Of a stretch of DNA of 21,203 bases, positions 1-6,708 are shown piece after piece. The notes under the pieces were generated by a model. That model was not told where the DNA came from. It saw only the letters and a program-made list of their open reading frames with translations, and ran no database searches. Position numbers and translations under genes: made by a program. This stretch comes from a virus. Position 1 is the first letter of the stretch. Each line of letters begins with the position of its first letter. The stretch is taken from the IMG/VR virus record IMGVR_UViG_3300048550_000453, positions 1 to 21,203 of that record; one strand, 5' to 3'.

Positions 1-372
1 AAATGGGATGCTTATATTACAAGAACCTCTGATAGCGAAAGAGTAAGAGTTGATTTTGGAAGAGCAAAGTTAGTAGAAAACCTTGCTACATCTACAGCTG
101 ATTTAAGAAGTCATGCAAAAAAAGTACTAGATGCTATTGAGGCTGTTATTGAAAATAGAGCTTCCATGGATCAATCTTCAATGTCAATAGCAGGAAGATC
201 TTTATCTAGAATGACTATAGATGAGTTATTAGAATTTAGAGATAGGTATAATGCAGAGTATCTAAGAGAGGTTAAAAGAGATAGAGTTAGAAATAAAAAA
301 CCTTCAGGAAACGAAATACTTGTAAGTTTTGGAACAAAAACTTATTACGATAACATAACAGATTTAAAATAA
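1..372 (+). CDS. Phage head protein in gpW position, 5' truncated
   Basis: The frame is open from the first base, so this is the 3' part (123 codons) of a gene that starts outside the window; the ATG at 166 is internal. The visible part is charged and helical. The stretch around residues 27-55 (KLVENLATSTADLRSHAKKV) looks amphipathic, and it is followed by a short segment with SIAGRSLSRMTIDELLEF. That segment resembles the small 'GRSLTR..L.EL' proteins lying between large terminase and portal in lambda-like phages (gpW-type joining proteins or similar small unknown families). Lambda gpW completes the DNA-filled head before the tail joins; a similar role here is inferred from position and weak resemblance only. 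The TAA ends one base before the portal ATG, so translation is probably coupled. The true N-terminus and total length are unknown. Confidence 0.55.
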   Translation, partial: KWDAYITRTSDSERVRVDFGRAKLVENLATSTADLRSHAKKVLDAIEAVIENRASMDQSSMSIAGRSLSRMTIDELLEFRDRYNAEYLREVKRDRVRNKKPSGNEILVSFGTKTYYDNITDLK

Positions 373-373
373 T

Positions 374-1864
374 ATGGCATGGTATAACAATCTTTTTAAT
401 AGAAGTCCAAAGAAATCACAATCACTAAAAAGGAGAGGATATACTGCTGCAAGTGGAGGCAGATTATTTTCTGACTTTTACACAACATCCACATCTGCAG
501 ATGCAGAAATAAAAAACAATTTAAGAATATTAAGAGATAGGGCTAGAGACTTAGCTAGAAACGATCCATATGTTAATAGATATTTAAACTTAATGATTTC
601 TAATGTTGTTGGACACCATGGAATTAAAATTAGTTCAAAAGCAAGAAATGACGACGGTTCTTTAGATATGCTTGCTAATCAAAAAATTGAATTAGCATTT
701 AAGCAATGGTCACAAAAAGGAAACTGTACTTTAAATGGTAGGTTTTCATTTTTAGATTGCCAAAAAATGTTTATTGAAGCTTTAGCTAGAGATGGTGAGG
801 TTTTAGTAAGGCATATTAAAACAAACTCAAATCCTTTTGGTTATGCTTTACAGTTTTTAGAAGCAGATCATTTAGATGAAAAATTAAACGATACAAATCC
901 TAAGACTGGTAACAAAATTAAAATGGGAATCGAGTATGATAAAAATGATAAAGCTATTGCTTATCATCTTTATAAAGAACATCCTTATGATCAAGCTTAT
1001 TATAACGAAAATAAATATATAAGAATTCCTGCTAGCGAAATTATACACGCATATATACCAACAAGGCCAGAACAAAGAAGAGGAGTTACTATGATAGCTC
1101 CTGCTATGCCTAATTTGAAAATGCTTAATGGTTATTTAGAAGCAGAGATTGTTGCAGCTCGAGTGTCAGCATCCAAAATGGGCTTTTTTACATCGCCAGA
1201 TGGAGATGGTTATGTTGGTGAAGATTATATGAATGAATTCTCTCCTATAATGAATGCAAGTGCAGGTACTTTCGAGCAGCTTCCTGCTGGAATGGATTTT
1301 AAGGCTTTTGATCCAAATCATCCAAACTCTGCATTCGAAAACTTTACAACACAAGTTTTAAGAAGTATTGCATCTGGTTTAAATATTTCTTACCATGCTT
1401 TAACAAATGATTTAACAAGTATTAATTACAGTTCAATAAGACATGGTGCATTAGAAGATAGAGCAATGTTTCAAATATACCAACAATTTGTAATAGAGCA
1501 TTTTATGAAACCTATCTTTCATAAGTGGTTTGATATGTCTATTGCAAGTGGTATGATAAGTTTGCCTATTAGTAAGTTTGATAAATTTTATAATTCTATA
1601 ACATTTATACCTAGATCTTGGTCTTGGATTGATCCACTTAAAGAGCAACAAGCTAATGTAGCGGGTTTAAGTGCAGGTATAACAACATATGCAGATATAT
1701 CAGCAGCATATGGTAGAGATCCAGAAGAGTTATTTGAACAACATGAAAGAGAGTCAAAACTTGCTGAGCAATACGGTATTAAAACTGCATTCCAACCATT
1801 TGGTTCAAAATTACCTGTAGAAGCTACTATAAGTGGCGGTCAAAACGAAGAAGAAGATGGCTAG
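374..1864 (+). CDS. Portal protein, lambda gpB family
   Basis: This 496-residue protein is a portal of the lambda gpB type (Pfam Phage_portal_2). The portal is the dodecameric ring at one head vertex through which terminase pumps DNA and to which the connector attaches. Supporting segments are the N-terminal RDRARDLARNDPYVNRYLNL block (about residues 52-71), FLEADHLDE (about 161-169), IHAYIPTRPEQRRGVTMIAP (about 224-243), and SIASGLNISYHALTNDLTSI followed by NYSSIR (about 332-357). These match the order of conserved blocks in the family, and the length is normal. There is no clear SD before the ATG; translation probably continues from the upstream gene one base away. The 3' end overlaps the start of the capsid polyprotein by 8 bases. 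Confidence 0.93.
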   Translation: MAWYNNLFNRSPKKSQSLKRRGYTAASGGRLFSDFYTTSTSADAEIKNNLRILRDRARDLARNDPYVNRYLNLMISNVVGHHGIKISSKARNDDGSLDMLANQKIELAFKQWSQKGNCTLNGRFSFLDCQKMFIEALARDGEVLVRHIKTNSNPFGYALQFLEADHLDEKLNDTNPKTGNKIKMGIEYDKNDKAIAYHLYKEHPYDQAYYNENKYIRIPASEIIHAYIPTRPEQRRGVTMIAPAMPNLKMLNGYLEAEIVAARVSASKMGFFTSPDGDGYVGEDYMNEFSPIMNASAGTFEQLPAGMDFKAFDPNHPNSAFENFTTQVLRSIASGLNISYHALTNDLTSINYSSIRHGALEDRAMFQIYQQFVIEHFMKPIFHKWFDMSIASGMISLPISKFDKFYNSITFIPRSWSWIDPLKEQQANVAGLSAGITTYADISAAYGRDPEELFEQHERESKLAEQYGIKTAFQPFGSKLPVEATISGGQNEEEDG

Positions 1865-4358
1865 ACCAAATGCAGGTATGAAGTCAGAAGCTCAAAAGGG
1901 CTTAGACTGGCGTGAAGAATTTGGCAGAGGTGGTACTAGAGTTGGTGCCGTAAGAGCAAGGCAAATAGTGGCTGGTGAAAATCTTTCAGATGAAACTATT
2001 AAAAGAATGTTTAGTTTTTTTTCTAGACATGAAGTTGATAAAAAAGCCGAAGGTTTTAGTCCTGGTGAAAAAGGTTATCCTTCTAATGGAAGAATAGCTT
2101 GGGCATTATGGGGCGGAGACGCAGGATATAGTTGGTCAAGAAAATTGGTAAATAAAATGAAAAATGAAGAAGATAGAGCGGCGCCTAACGCATTAAGTGT
2201 AGGAGATTTTGTAAGCTGGGATAATCCGGGTGGAAGAGCTAAAGGTAAAATTACAAAAGTAGCAAGAGATGGAAAAATTAATGTACCAGGTACAGATTTC
2301 TCTATTACAGGTACTCCAGATGATCCTGCTGCATTAATAAGAGTTTATAGAAGTGGTGAACCTACTGATACACAAGTTGGTCATAAGTTTAGTACTCTAA
2401 ACAAAATTAGCCCAATAAGGGGTTTAAACGATTTCAATTCAAATGAATTGGAAGTACATCCAGTAGAAAATACTGAGGAGAAAACTATGTTAAAAGAAGA
2501 TAGACATATCCTTAGCGTTTCTGAAACCGATAGCTCTGTAGTTATTGAGTTTGAAAAACATGAGGATGTAAATCAAGAAGATGATGAAGAAAGATTAATT
2601 GATACTGAAATAGAGTATCGAACTTATGATTTTAGAAAAGGTCTAATTGATGAGGAAGAAAGAAGGGTTCGTATAGGAGTGTCCTCCGAAGAGCCAGTTG
2701 AGAGAAATTTCGGGATGGAAATTTTGTCTCACAATGCTGAAGATATAGATATGGAATTTATGTCTTCAGGTAGAGCACCATTATTGCTTGATCATGATAT
2801 GACTAAGCAGATTGGTGTTGTTGAAGAATATAAACTTGATGAGACAGCAAAAAGGACAGTTGCTGTAGTTAGATTTGGTAGATCTGACCTAGCTCGTGAA
2901 GTTTTTCAGGATGTAGCCGACGGAATCAAACAAAATATTTCTGTTGGTTATAGAGTAAATAAACTGAACAAAGACAAAGACAAAGATGGCTATTATAGAG
3001 CTAGTTGGACTCCAATGGAAGCAAGCATAGTATCTATACCAGCTGATCAATCTAAAGTTGTTGGAGTTGGACGTTCAAAATCATTTAAGGAAATAAAAAT
3101 GAGCGAAGTAAAAAACGAAGTTAATCAAGAGATTAACGTTGAAGAAGTTAGAGCTCAATCTGTTGCAGAAGCAAAAGCAGAATTTAAAAGAAACTCAAAA
3201 GAGATTTTAGATTTAGCTGCAAGACACAACAGAAGAGATCTAGCAGATAAAGCTATTTCCGAAGGTAATTCTGTTGAAGAATTTAGAGGCATTTTGTTGG
3301 AAAATATTTCTAACGATCAGCCTTTAGAGACTCCTGAAATTGGAATGACTCCTAAGGAAGTAAAAAGATTTAGTTTGGTAAAAGCTATTAATGCATTAGC
3401 TAATCCAACTGATCGTAGAGCGCAAGAAGAAGCCGCATTCGAATTCGAATGTTCAGCTGAGGCTGCTAAAAGATATGGCACAACATCACAAGGTGTTATG
3501 CTTCCACCAGAAGTTCTAGGAAACTGGAAACGTGATATTAACACTTCAGATGATTCAGCTTTAATCGCTGAAGACTTCAGAGGTCAAGATTTCATTGACG
3601 TTCTTAGAAATGAATCATCAGTCATGAGAGCTGGCGCGACTATGCTACAAGGACTTAAAGGCGATGTTGTCATACCTAAGAAAACTGGTACTTCAAGCCC
3701 AGGATGGATTGCAACTGAAGGCGGAGATTCTGCTGAAAGTGAATTCACAGTAGGTCAAGTTACTATGAGCCCTAAAACTGTTGGTGCTCATACAGAAGCT
3801 TCAAGACTTATGCTTATGCAATCATCATTAGATGTTGAAAATCTAATTAGAGATGATTTAACAAGATCAATAGCAACATCTATTGACCTTGGTGCATTAG
3901 CTGGTTCAGGATCTTCAGGCCAACCAACTGGTATTGCCAACACATCTGGTATTAACACAACAACTTTTGCTGCAGCTGTCCCAACATGGGCTGAGCTTGT
4001 AGCTATGGAATCTGCAGTAGCAAATGATAATGCGCTACTTGGTTCTTTAAGTTATATTATGAGACCAGCTGATTATGGCAACTTAAAAACTGTTGAAAAA
4101 GCTACTAACACAGCTCAATTTATTGTTGAGCCAGGTGGTAATGTCAACGGATATAATGTTGTTAAATCAAATCAAGTTACTGCCGGTGATTACTACTTCG
4201 GTAACTTTGCAGACCTATTAATAGGTATGTATGGTGGTTTGGACATCTTAGTTGATCCTTACTCAAACTCAAAATCAGGAACAATTAGAATTGTTGCTTT
4301 ACAAACTGTTGATTGTGCGGTTCGCCACGCGGTTAGCTTCTGTAAATCATCAGACTAA
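1857..4358 (+). CDS. Accessory module - S78 prohead protease - HK97 major capsid fusion
   Basis: This single ORF holds three units; residue numbers here count from an upstream in-frame GTG at 1833. Residues about 9-115 form a W/R/G-rich module with GRGGTRVGAVRARQI, FFSRHEVD and GYPSNGRIAWALWGGDAG. Residues about 120-192 look like a small SH3/Tudor-like barrel (VGDFVSWDNPGGRAKGKI). Residues about 219-420 are an S78 prohead protease, with candidate catalytic His321 in LLLDHDM and Ser370 in NISVGYRV, plus the EASIVSIPAD block at 396-405. Residues 423-841 are an HK97-fold capsid subunit: a helical delta/scaffold segment to about residue 500, then the shell domain. I prefer the ATG at 1857 over the GTG at 1833 because it overlaps the portal by only 8 bases and follows a purine-rich GAAGAAGAAG. 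The protease would cut the scaffold segment off during head maturation. Internal starts at 2487 and 3099 may give separate products. Confidence 0.92.
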   Translation: MARPNAGMKSEAQKGLDWREEFGRGGTRVGAVRARQIVAGENLSDETIKRMFSFFSRHEVDKKAEGFSPGEKGYPSNGRIAWALWGGDAGYSWSRKLVNKMKNEEDRAAPNALSVGDFVSWDNPGGRAKGKITKVARDGKINVPGTDFSITGTPDDPAALIRVYRSGEPTDTQVGHKFSTLNKISPIRGLNDFNSNELEVHPVENTEEKTMLKEDRHILSVSETDSSVVIEFEKHEDVNQEDDEERLIDTEIEYRTYDFRKGLIDEEERRVRIGVSSEEPVERNFGMEILSHNAEDIDMEFMSSGRAPLLLDHDMTKQIGVVEEYKLDETAKRTVAVVRFGRSDLAREVFQDVADGIKQNISVGYRVNKLNKDKDKDGYYRASWTPMEASIVSIPADQSKVVGVGRSKSFKEIKMSEVKNEVNQEINVEEVRAQSVAEAKAEFKRNSKEILDLAARHNRRDLADKAISEGNSVEEFRGILLENISNDQPLETPEIGMTPKEVKRFSLVKAINALANPTDRRAQEEAAFEFECSAEAAKRYGTTSQGVMLPPEVLGNWKRDINTSDDSALIAEDFRGQDFIDVLRNESSVMRAGATMLQGLKGDVVIPKKTGTSSPGWIATEGGDSAESEFTVGQVTMSPKTVGAHTEASRLMLMQSSLDVENLIRDDLTRSIATSIDLGALAGSGSSGQPTGIANTSGINTTTFAAAVPTWAELVAMESAVANDNALLGSLSYIMRPADYGNLKTVEKATNTAQFIVEPGGNVNGYNVVKSNQVTAGDYYFGNFADLLIGMYGGLDILVDPYSNSKSGTIRIVALQTVDCAVRHAVSFCKSSD
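2475..2489 (+). promoter_or_regulatory. Internal SD and in-frame ATG ahead of protease domain
   Basis: GAGGAG at 2475-2480 lies six bases before an in-frame ATG at 2487. The ATG encodes residue 219 of the fused ORF (MLKEDRHILSVSE), exactly where a stand-alone S78 prohead protease would begin. A product from here would be a 623-residue protease-capsid protein. The spacing and SD are better than those at the ORF's own 5' end. Use in the cell is inferred. Confidence 0.6.
3087..3101 (+). promoter_or_regulatory. Internal SD and in-frame ATG ahead of capsid domain
   Basis: AAGGA at 3087-3091 lies seven bases before an in-frame ATG at 3099. The ATG encodes residue 423 (MSEVKNEVNQ), just after the last protease block (VVGVGRSK) and at the first residue of the helical delta domain. 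The product would be 419 residues, a normal length for an unprocessed HK97-type capsid subunit. It is the natural way to make capsid in large excess over protease. Lambda C/Nu3 is the classic precedent for an in-frame internal start in a head gene. Confidence 0.65.
3099..4358 (+). CDS. Predicted stand-alone major capsid product (nested)
   Basis: This is the nested 419-residue reading of the capsid part of the larger ORF, starting at the internal ATG with SD AAGGA. Its first 75-80 residues are highly charged and helical (delta domain, an internal scaffold removed by the protease). The block IGMTPKEVKRFSLVKAINAL is a likely neighbourhood of the mature N-terminus. The shell domain follows, with GYNVVKSNQVTAGDYYFGNF and a C-terminal IRIVALQTVDCAVRHAVSF strand typical of HK97 subunits. 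Whether the subunit is made this way, or only released by proteolysis of the fusion, cannot be decided from sequence. Confidence 0.55.
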   Translation: MSEVKNEVNQEINVEEVRAQSVAEAKAEFKRNSKEILDLAARHNRRDLADKAISEGNSVEEFRGILLENISNDQPLETPEIGMTPKEVKRFSLVKAINALANPTDRRAQEEAAFEFECSAEAAKRYGTTSQGVMLPPEVLGNWKRDINTSDDSALIAEDFRGQDFIDVLRNESSVMRAGATMLQGLKGDVVIPKKTGTSSPGWIATEGGDSAESEFTVGQVTMSPKTVGAHTEASRLMLMQSSLDVENLIRDDLTRSIATSIDLGALAGSGSSGQPTGIANTSGINTTTFAAAVPTWAELVAMESAVANDNALLGSLSYIMRPADYGNLKTVEKATNTAQFIVEPGGNVNGYNVVKSNQVTAGDYYFGNFADLLIGMYGGLDILVDPYSNSKSGTIRIVALQTVDCAVRHAVSFCKSSD

Positions 4359-4378
4359 GTAACTGATGCTAAGTTGGA

Positions 4379-4400
4379 ATGGGGGCAGTAATGCCCCCAT
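4379..4400 (+). promoter_or_regulatory. Perfect 9-bp hairpin after the capsid gene
   Basis: ATGGGGGCA (4379-4387), a GTAA loop and TGCCCCCAT (4392-4400) form a perfect 9-bp stem with five consecutive G:C pairs, in otherwise AT-rich DNA. It sits 20 bases after the capsid stop and 10 bases before the next likely start. No U-tract follows (the next bases are ACTTAAAAAA), so it is not a standard intrinsic terminator on the + strand. On the - strand no U-tract follows either. A role in stabilising or partly terminating the abundant capsid mRNA is likely. Confidence 0.7.
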
Positions 4401-4410
4401 ACTTAAAAAA

Positions 4411-4623
4411 ATGAAATATTTAATATTAGTAGATACCGTAGCAAACGGTAAAAAAGTGCATGCTGGTGATATTGTTGAATTAAATCAACAAGAAGGTAAT
4501 ATTTTAATTAGCTACAATAAGGCTAGTGTACACATTGAAAAAAAATCTGAAAAAAAAGATAGAAGCGTAGGGTTAGAAAAATCCGAAGCTCCAAAGGTTA
4601 GCAAAAGAACCGCTAAAAAATAA
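4411..4623 (+). CDS. Small basic protein downstream of capsid
   Basis: This 70-residue protein begins MKYLILVDTVANGKKVHAGD and has a Lys-rich, probably disordered tail (about residues 43-70). Small proteins with a K.V..GD.hEL..... pattern often follow the major capsid gene in HK97-like phages; their function is mostly unknown. The ATG at 4411 is chosen over one at 4366 because the upstream 15 codons would be translated from the GC-rich hairpin and do not look like protein. There is no SD, only an A-rich stretch before the ATG. The TAA overlaps the next ATG (TAATG), so expression is coupled to the connector genes. Confidence 0.65.
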   Translation: MKYLILVDTVANGKKVHAGDIVELNQQEGNILISYNKASVHIEKKSEKKDRSVGLEKSEAPKVSKRTAKK

Positions 4624-5024
4624 TGGCGTTAGAGTCCCAGGCAGATTTTAATGCATATGTTTCTACCTCGGGGCACGGAGTTACGGGTACTTTTTTTGAA
4701 GTACAACAGTCTTTATGGGATGATAGATTAGGTCTTATAGATACCTGGTATGATATTGATTCAGGTAATGCTGAAAATATAAAATTTATATTAGATCAAG
4801 CATATTTTGGTATACCTGGTGGGTCTGTTGATATTAACGCATATCAACCTGTAGCATATATCAAATCTACAGATGCTCCTTATATTTCACACGCAGATAG
4901 ATTAATAGTTAATCCAATAACAACAAAACTTGGAAAAGTTATCGCTCCAGAAACAAGTTATAAAATTATAAATGTTCAAAAAGATAATGTAGGTTTTGTT
5001 ACTTTATTATTAGAAGAAGAATGA
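4623..5024 (+). CDS. Head-tail connector, gpFII-like, copy 1
   Basis: A 133-residue beta-rich protein placed between capsid and tail terminator, where lambda has the head-tail joining protein gpFII (Phage_attach family). Such proteins sit under the portal, close the DNA channel and dock the tail. The central PVAYIKSTDAPYISHADRLI block and the terminal TSYKIINVQKDNVGFVTLLL block follow the pattern of these small barrels (a loop, a strand pair, and a final strand carrying the measured quantity). It is clearly a paralogue of the next gene. The start overlaps the previous stop as TAATG and the end overlaps the next gene as ATGA. Assignment to the gpFII family rests on order, size and fold pattern. 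Confidence 0.6.
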   Translation: MALESQADFNAYVSTSGHGVTGTFFEVQQSLWDDRLGLIDTWYDIDSGNAENIKFILDQAYFGIPGGSVDINAYQPVAYIKSTDAPYISHADRLIVNPITTKLGKVIAPETSYKIINVQKDNVGFVTLLLEEE

Positions 5025-5377
5025 GTGATTGGAATATAGAATTTGACGAAGATTTTGCTGGTTATTTTGATAGTGATTTTGGCCATGCAATCACAGCAAC
5101 ATATACACCCTCTGGTGGAACATCAAAAACAATTAAAGTCATAAGAGATGAAGAATATAATGATATTATTGACGGAGAAGTCAGTATAGAATCATATACA
5201 CCTATTGCTTTGGTTTATTTTGATGATGTACAAAATGTTGCAACAGAAGATGATTTAGTTGTTAATGCTTATAAAGATCTAGATGGAAATGTATTAAAGG
5301 CTCAAACAAGTTATAAAATAGTAAATATAGAAAATGATAGAACAGGAATCATAAAACTTATATTAGAAGAACAATAA
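5021..5377 (+). CDS. Head-tail connector, gpFII-like, copy 2
   Basis: A 118-residue acidic, beta-rich protein. It shares its central and C-terminal segments with the preceding gene (TSYKIVNIENDRTGIIKLIL here, TSYKIINVQKDNVGFVTLLL there), so the pair comes from a tandem duplication. The N-terminal FDEDFAGYFDSDFGHAITAT with YTPSGG resembles gpFII-like stoppers more than copy 1 does, because it keeps the 'F..AITATY.P.GG....IKVI' beginning. This copy is therefore the better candidate for the true stopper; copy 1 might be an adaptor or a second connector ring. Overlaps on both sides (ATGA, TAATG) indicate tight coupling. Confidence 0.62.
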   Translation: MSDWNIEFDEDFAGYFDSDFGHAITATYTPSGGTSKTIKVIRDEEYNDIIDGEVSIESYTPIALVYFDDVQNVATEDDLVVNAYKDLDGNVLKAQTSYKIVNIENDRTGIIKLILEEQ

Positions 5378-5823
5378 TGGCAAATCATATTAGACAACAG
5401 ATACGCGAAAAAGTTGGTACAACGCTTACTGGTTTAACTACCACATCTTCTAATGTATTTCAATCTAGGGTTTATCCTTTAGAAAATGCTAACTTGCCAG
5501 CAATTATAATTTACACAAAATCAGAAGATTCTGAGCCTGTTGTAATTGGTACAAACAGACTTATGAATAGAGAATTAACATTGGCCGTTGAGGCATATGT
5601 AAAGAGTGTATCTAATAGTGATGATACTATAGATACTATAACCAAGGAAGTAGAATCTGCTTTAGCTGCTGATACAACGTTAGATGGTTTAGCTAAAGAT
5701 ACGTATTTAGAATCTACTGAAGTAACTTACACAGGAGAAGGTGAAAAACCAATTGCTGTATGTACAATGAATTTTATAATTGAATATTGTACCGCTCAAT
5801 CAAATCCTGATGTAGCAGCATAG
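5377..5823 (+). CDS. Tail terminator / tail completion protein
   Basis: A 148-residue protein starting NHIRQQIREKVGTTLTGLTT, with an early 'VFQSRVYPLENANLPAIIIY' block (about residues 27-46) and a later GEGEKPIAVCTMNFIIEY block. This pattern fits the small alpha/beta tail-completion proteins (lambda gpU or gpZ-type) that cap the tail tube and fix its length before the tail joins the head. Position supports it: after the connectors and directly before the tail tube gene. The start overlaps the previous stop (TAATG). The TAG overlaps the SD of the next small gene. Whether it corresponds to gpU or gpZ cannot be decided here. Confidence 0.72.
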   Translation: MANHIRQQIREKVGTTLTGLTTTSSNVFQSRVYPLENANLPAIIIYTKSEDSEPVVIGTNRLMNRELTLAVEAYVKSVSNSDDTIDTITKEVESALAADTTLDGLAKDTYLESTEVTYTGEGEKPIAVCTMNFIIEYCTAQSNPDVAA

Positions 5824-5832
5824 GAGATAATT

Positions 5833-5991
5833 ATGAAAATGATTAGTCCAGATGGAAAAGTTTCTATAGACGCTCATCCTTCAAAGGTTGGGTCTTTATT
5901 GAATAAGGGTTGGAAAGAAGAAGCAGCCCAAGTAATTAAATCTTCTTCTAAAAAGTCGAAAGACGAGGTAATTGAAAATGGCGACTCATAA
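5833..5991 (+). CDS. 52-residue protein of unknown function
   Basis: A short gene that would be missed by usual length cut-offs. It starts at an ATG six bases after a strong SD (AGGAG, 5822-5826) and encodes 52 residues (MKMISPDGKVSIDAHPSKVG, then KGWKEEAAQ and a Ser/Lys-rich tail). It ends at a TAA at 5989-5991 and overlaps the tail tube start by 14 bases. The 'SPDGK....HPSKV..LL..GW' pattern resembles small proteins encoded just before tail tube or after capsid genes in other phages. It is also loosely like the 70-residue protein at 4411: a short ordered N-terminus plus a Lys-rich tail. The function is unknown. Confidence 0.7.
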   Translation: MKMISPDGKVSIDAHPSKVGSLLNKGWKEEAAQVIKSSSKKSKDEVIENGDS

Positions 5992-6367
5992 AGGAAGCGA
6001 AGGCACCGTTAAAGTCGGTTCTAATGCTATAGCTGAAATTAGATCATATTCAATAGAAGAAAGTGCTGACACAATTGAAGATACAAGTATGGGCGATAGC
6101 GCACGTACTTATAAGCCTTCTTTGACTCAGTTTTCAGGATCTATTGATGTATTTTGGGATGAAACAGATACAAGTGGTCAAGGAGCTTTAGATGTTGGTT
6201 CTGAAGTAACATTAAACTTTTATCCAGAAGGCGATACATCTGGCGATACTTATTATTCAGGTAGCGCTATAGTAACAGGTGTAACAAGGACTGGTTCGTT
6301 TGATGGTTTAGTAGAAGCATCTATTTCTGTTCAAGGGAACGGAGCATTAACTGAATCTACTGTTTAA
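5978..6367 (+). CDS. Major tail tube protein
   Basis: A 129-residue protein with the usual start of siphovirus tube subunits (MATHKGSEGTVKVGSNAIAE) and the family-like GDSARTYKPSLTQFSGSIDV, FYPEGDTSGDTYYSG and VTGVTRTGSFDGLVEASISV blocks. The subunit stacks as hexameric rings to form the non-contractile tail tube through which DNA passes. I start at the ATG at 5978, which follows GAGGT (5965-5969) at good spacing, rather than the TTG at 5972. Location between terminator and assembly chaperone matches the lambda gpV position. The TAA overlaps the next ATG. Confidence 0.88.
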   Translation: MATHKGSEGTVKVGSNAIAEIRSYSIEESADTIEDTSMGDSARTYKPSLTQFSGSIDVFWDETDTSGQGALDVGSEVTLNFYPEGDTSGDTYYSGSAIVTGVTRTGSFDGLVEASISVQGNGALTESTV

Positions 6368-6708
6368 TGAAACCAATAGACAGAGCTAAAAATCATTTTG
6401 AGTCAAAAGACATAAAAGTGATTGAAGTGCCCGAATGGGCAGATGACGACGGTCAACCGTTAAAAATATTTGCTAAACCATTAACATTAGCAGAAACATC
6501 TAAACTTTATAAAATGAGTAAAGAAGATGATTTAACTATGATGGCTTATGTGTTAATTTATAAGGCATTAGATGAAAATGGTGACAAAATGTTTGAATTA
6601 AGTGACAAAATGTCACTTTTGCATAACGTTGATCGAGAAGTCTTAGTAAGGATAGCAACCGATATAATGGATTCTCCTTCTGTGGAGGATCAAAGAAAAA
6701 ACTCCTAG
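6367..6708 (+). CDS. Tail assembly chaperone, short form (gpG-like)
   Basis: A 113-residue, mostly helical acidic protein starting MKPIDRAKNHFESKDIKVIE and containing WADDDGQPLKIFAKPLTLAE (about residues 24-43). This is the pattern of siphovirus tail assembly chaperones, which coat the tape measure and recruit tube subunits; they are absent from the virion. It lies between tail tube and tape measure genes, the invariant place for this family. The last codons (Q-R-K-N-S, then TAG at 6706) run through an A AAA AAC slippery heptamer, so this is the short, non-shifted product. Confidence 0.88.
   Translation: MKPIDRAKNHFESKDIKVIEVPEWADDDGQPLKIFAKPLTLAETSKLYKMSKEDDLTMMAYVLIYKALDENGDKMFELSDKMSLLHNVDREVLVRIATDIMDSPSVEDQRKNS

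Noticed and set aside
166-372. Gene starting at the ATG at 166
   Set aside because: The same frame is open and protein-like back to base 1, so this ATG is internal to a truncated gene.
1833-1856. GTG start for the capsid polyprotein
   Set aside because: It has no SD and a 32-base overlap with the portal gene; the ATG at 1857 gives a normal short overlap.
2015-2022. Run of eight T as a frameshift site in the capsid polyprotein
   Set aside because: The zero frame continues for the whole protein and neither other frame offers a long continuation, so nothing supports a shift.
4366-4410. Earlier ATG for the small gene after the capsid
   Set aside because: The added codons are read from the GC-rich hairpin and do not look like conserved protein; the ATG at 4411 fits the family-like start.
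4379-4410. Intrinsic terminator after the capsid gene
   Set aside because: The hairpin is strong but no U-tract follows on either strand, so I list it only as a regulatory hairpin.
5972-5977. TTG start for the tail tube gene
   Set aside because: The ATG two codons later has better SD spacing and gives the usual MAT.KG.. beginning.
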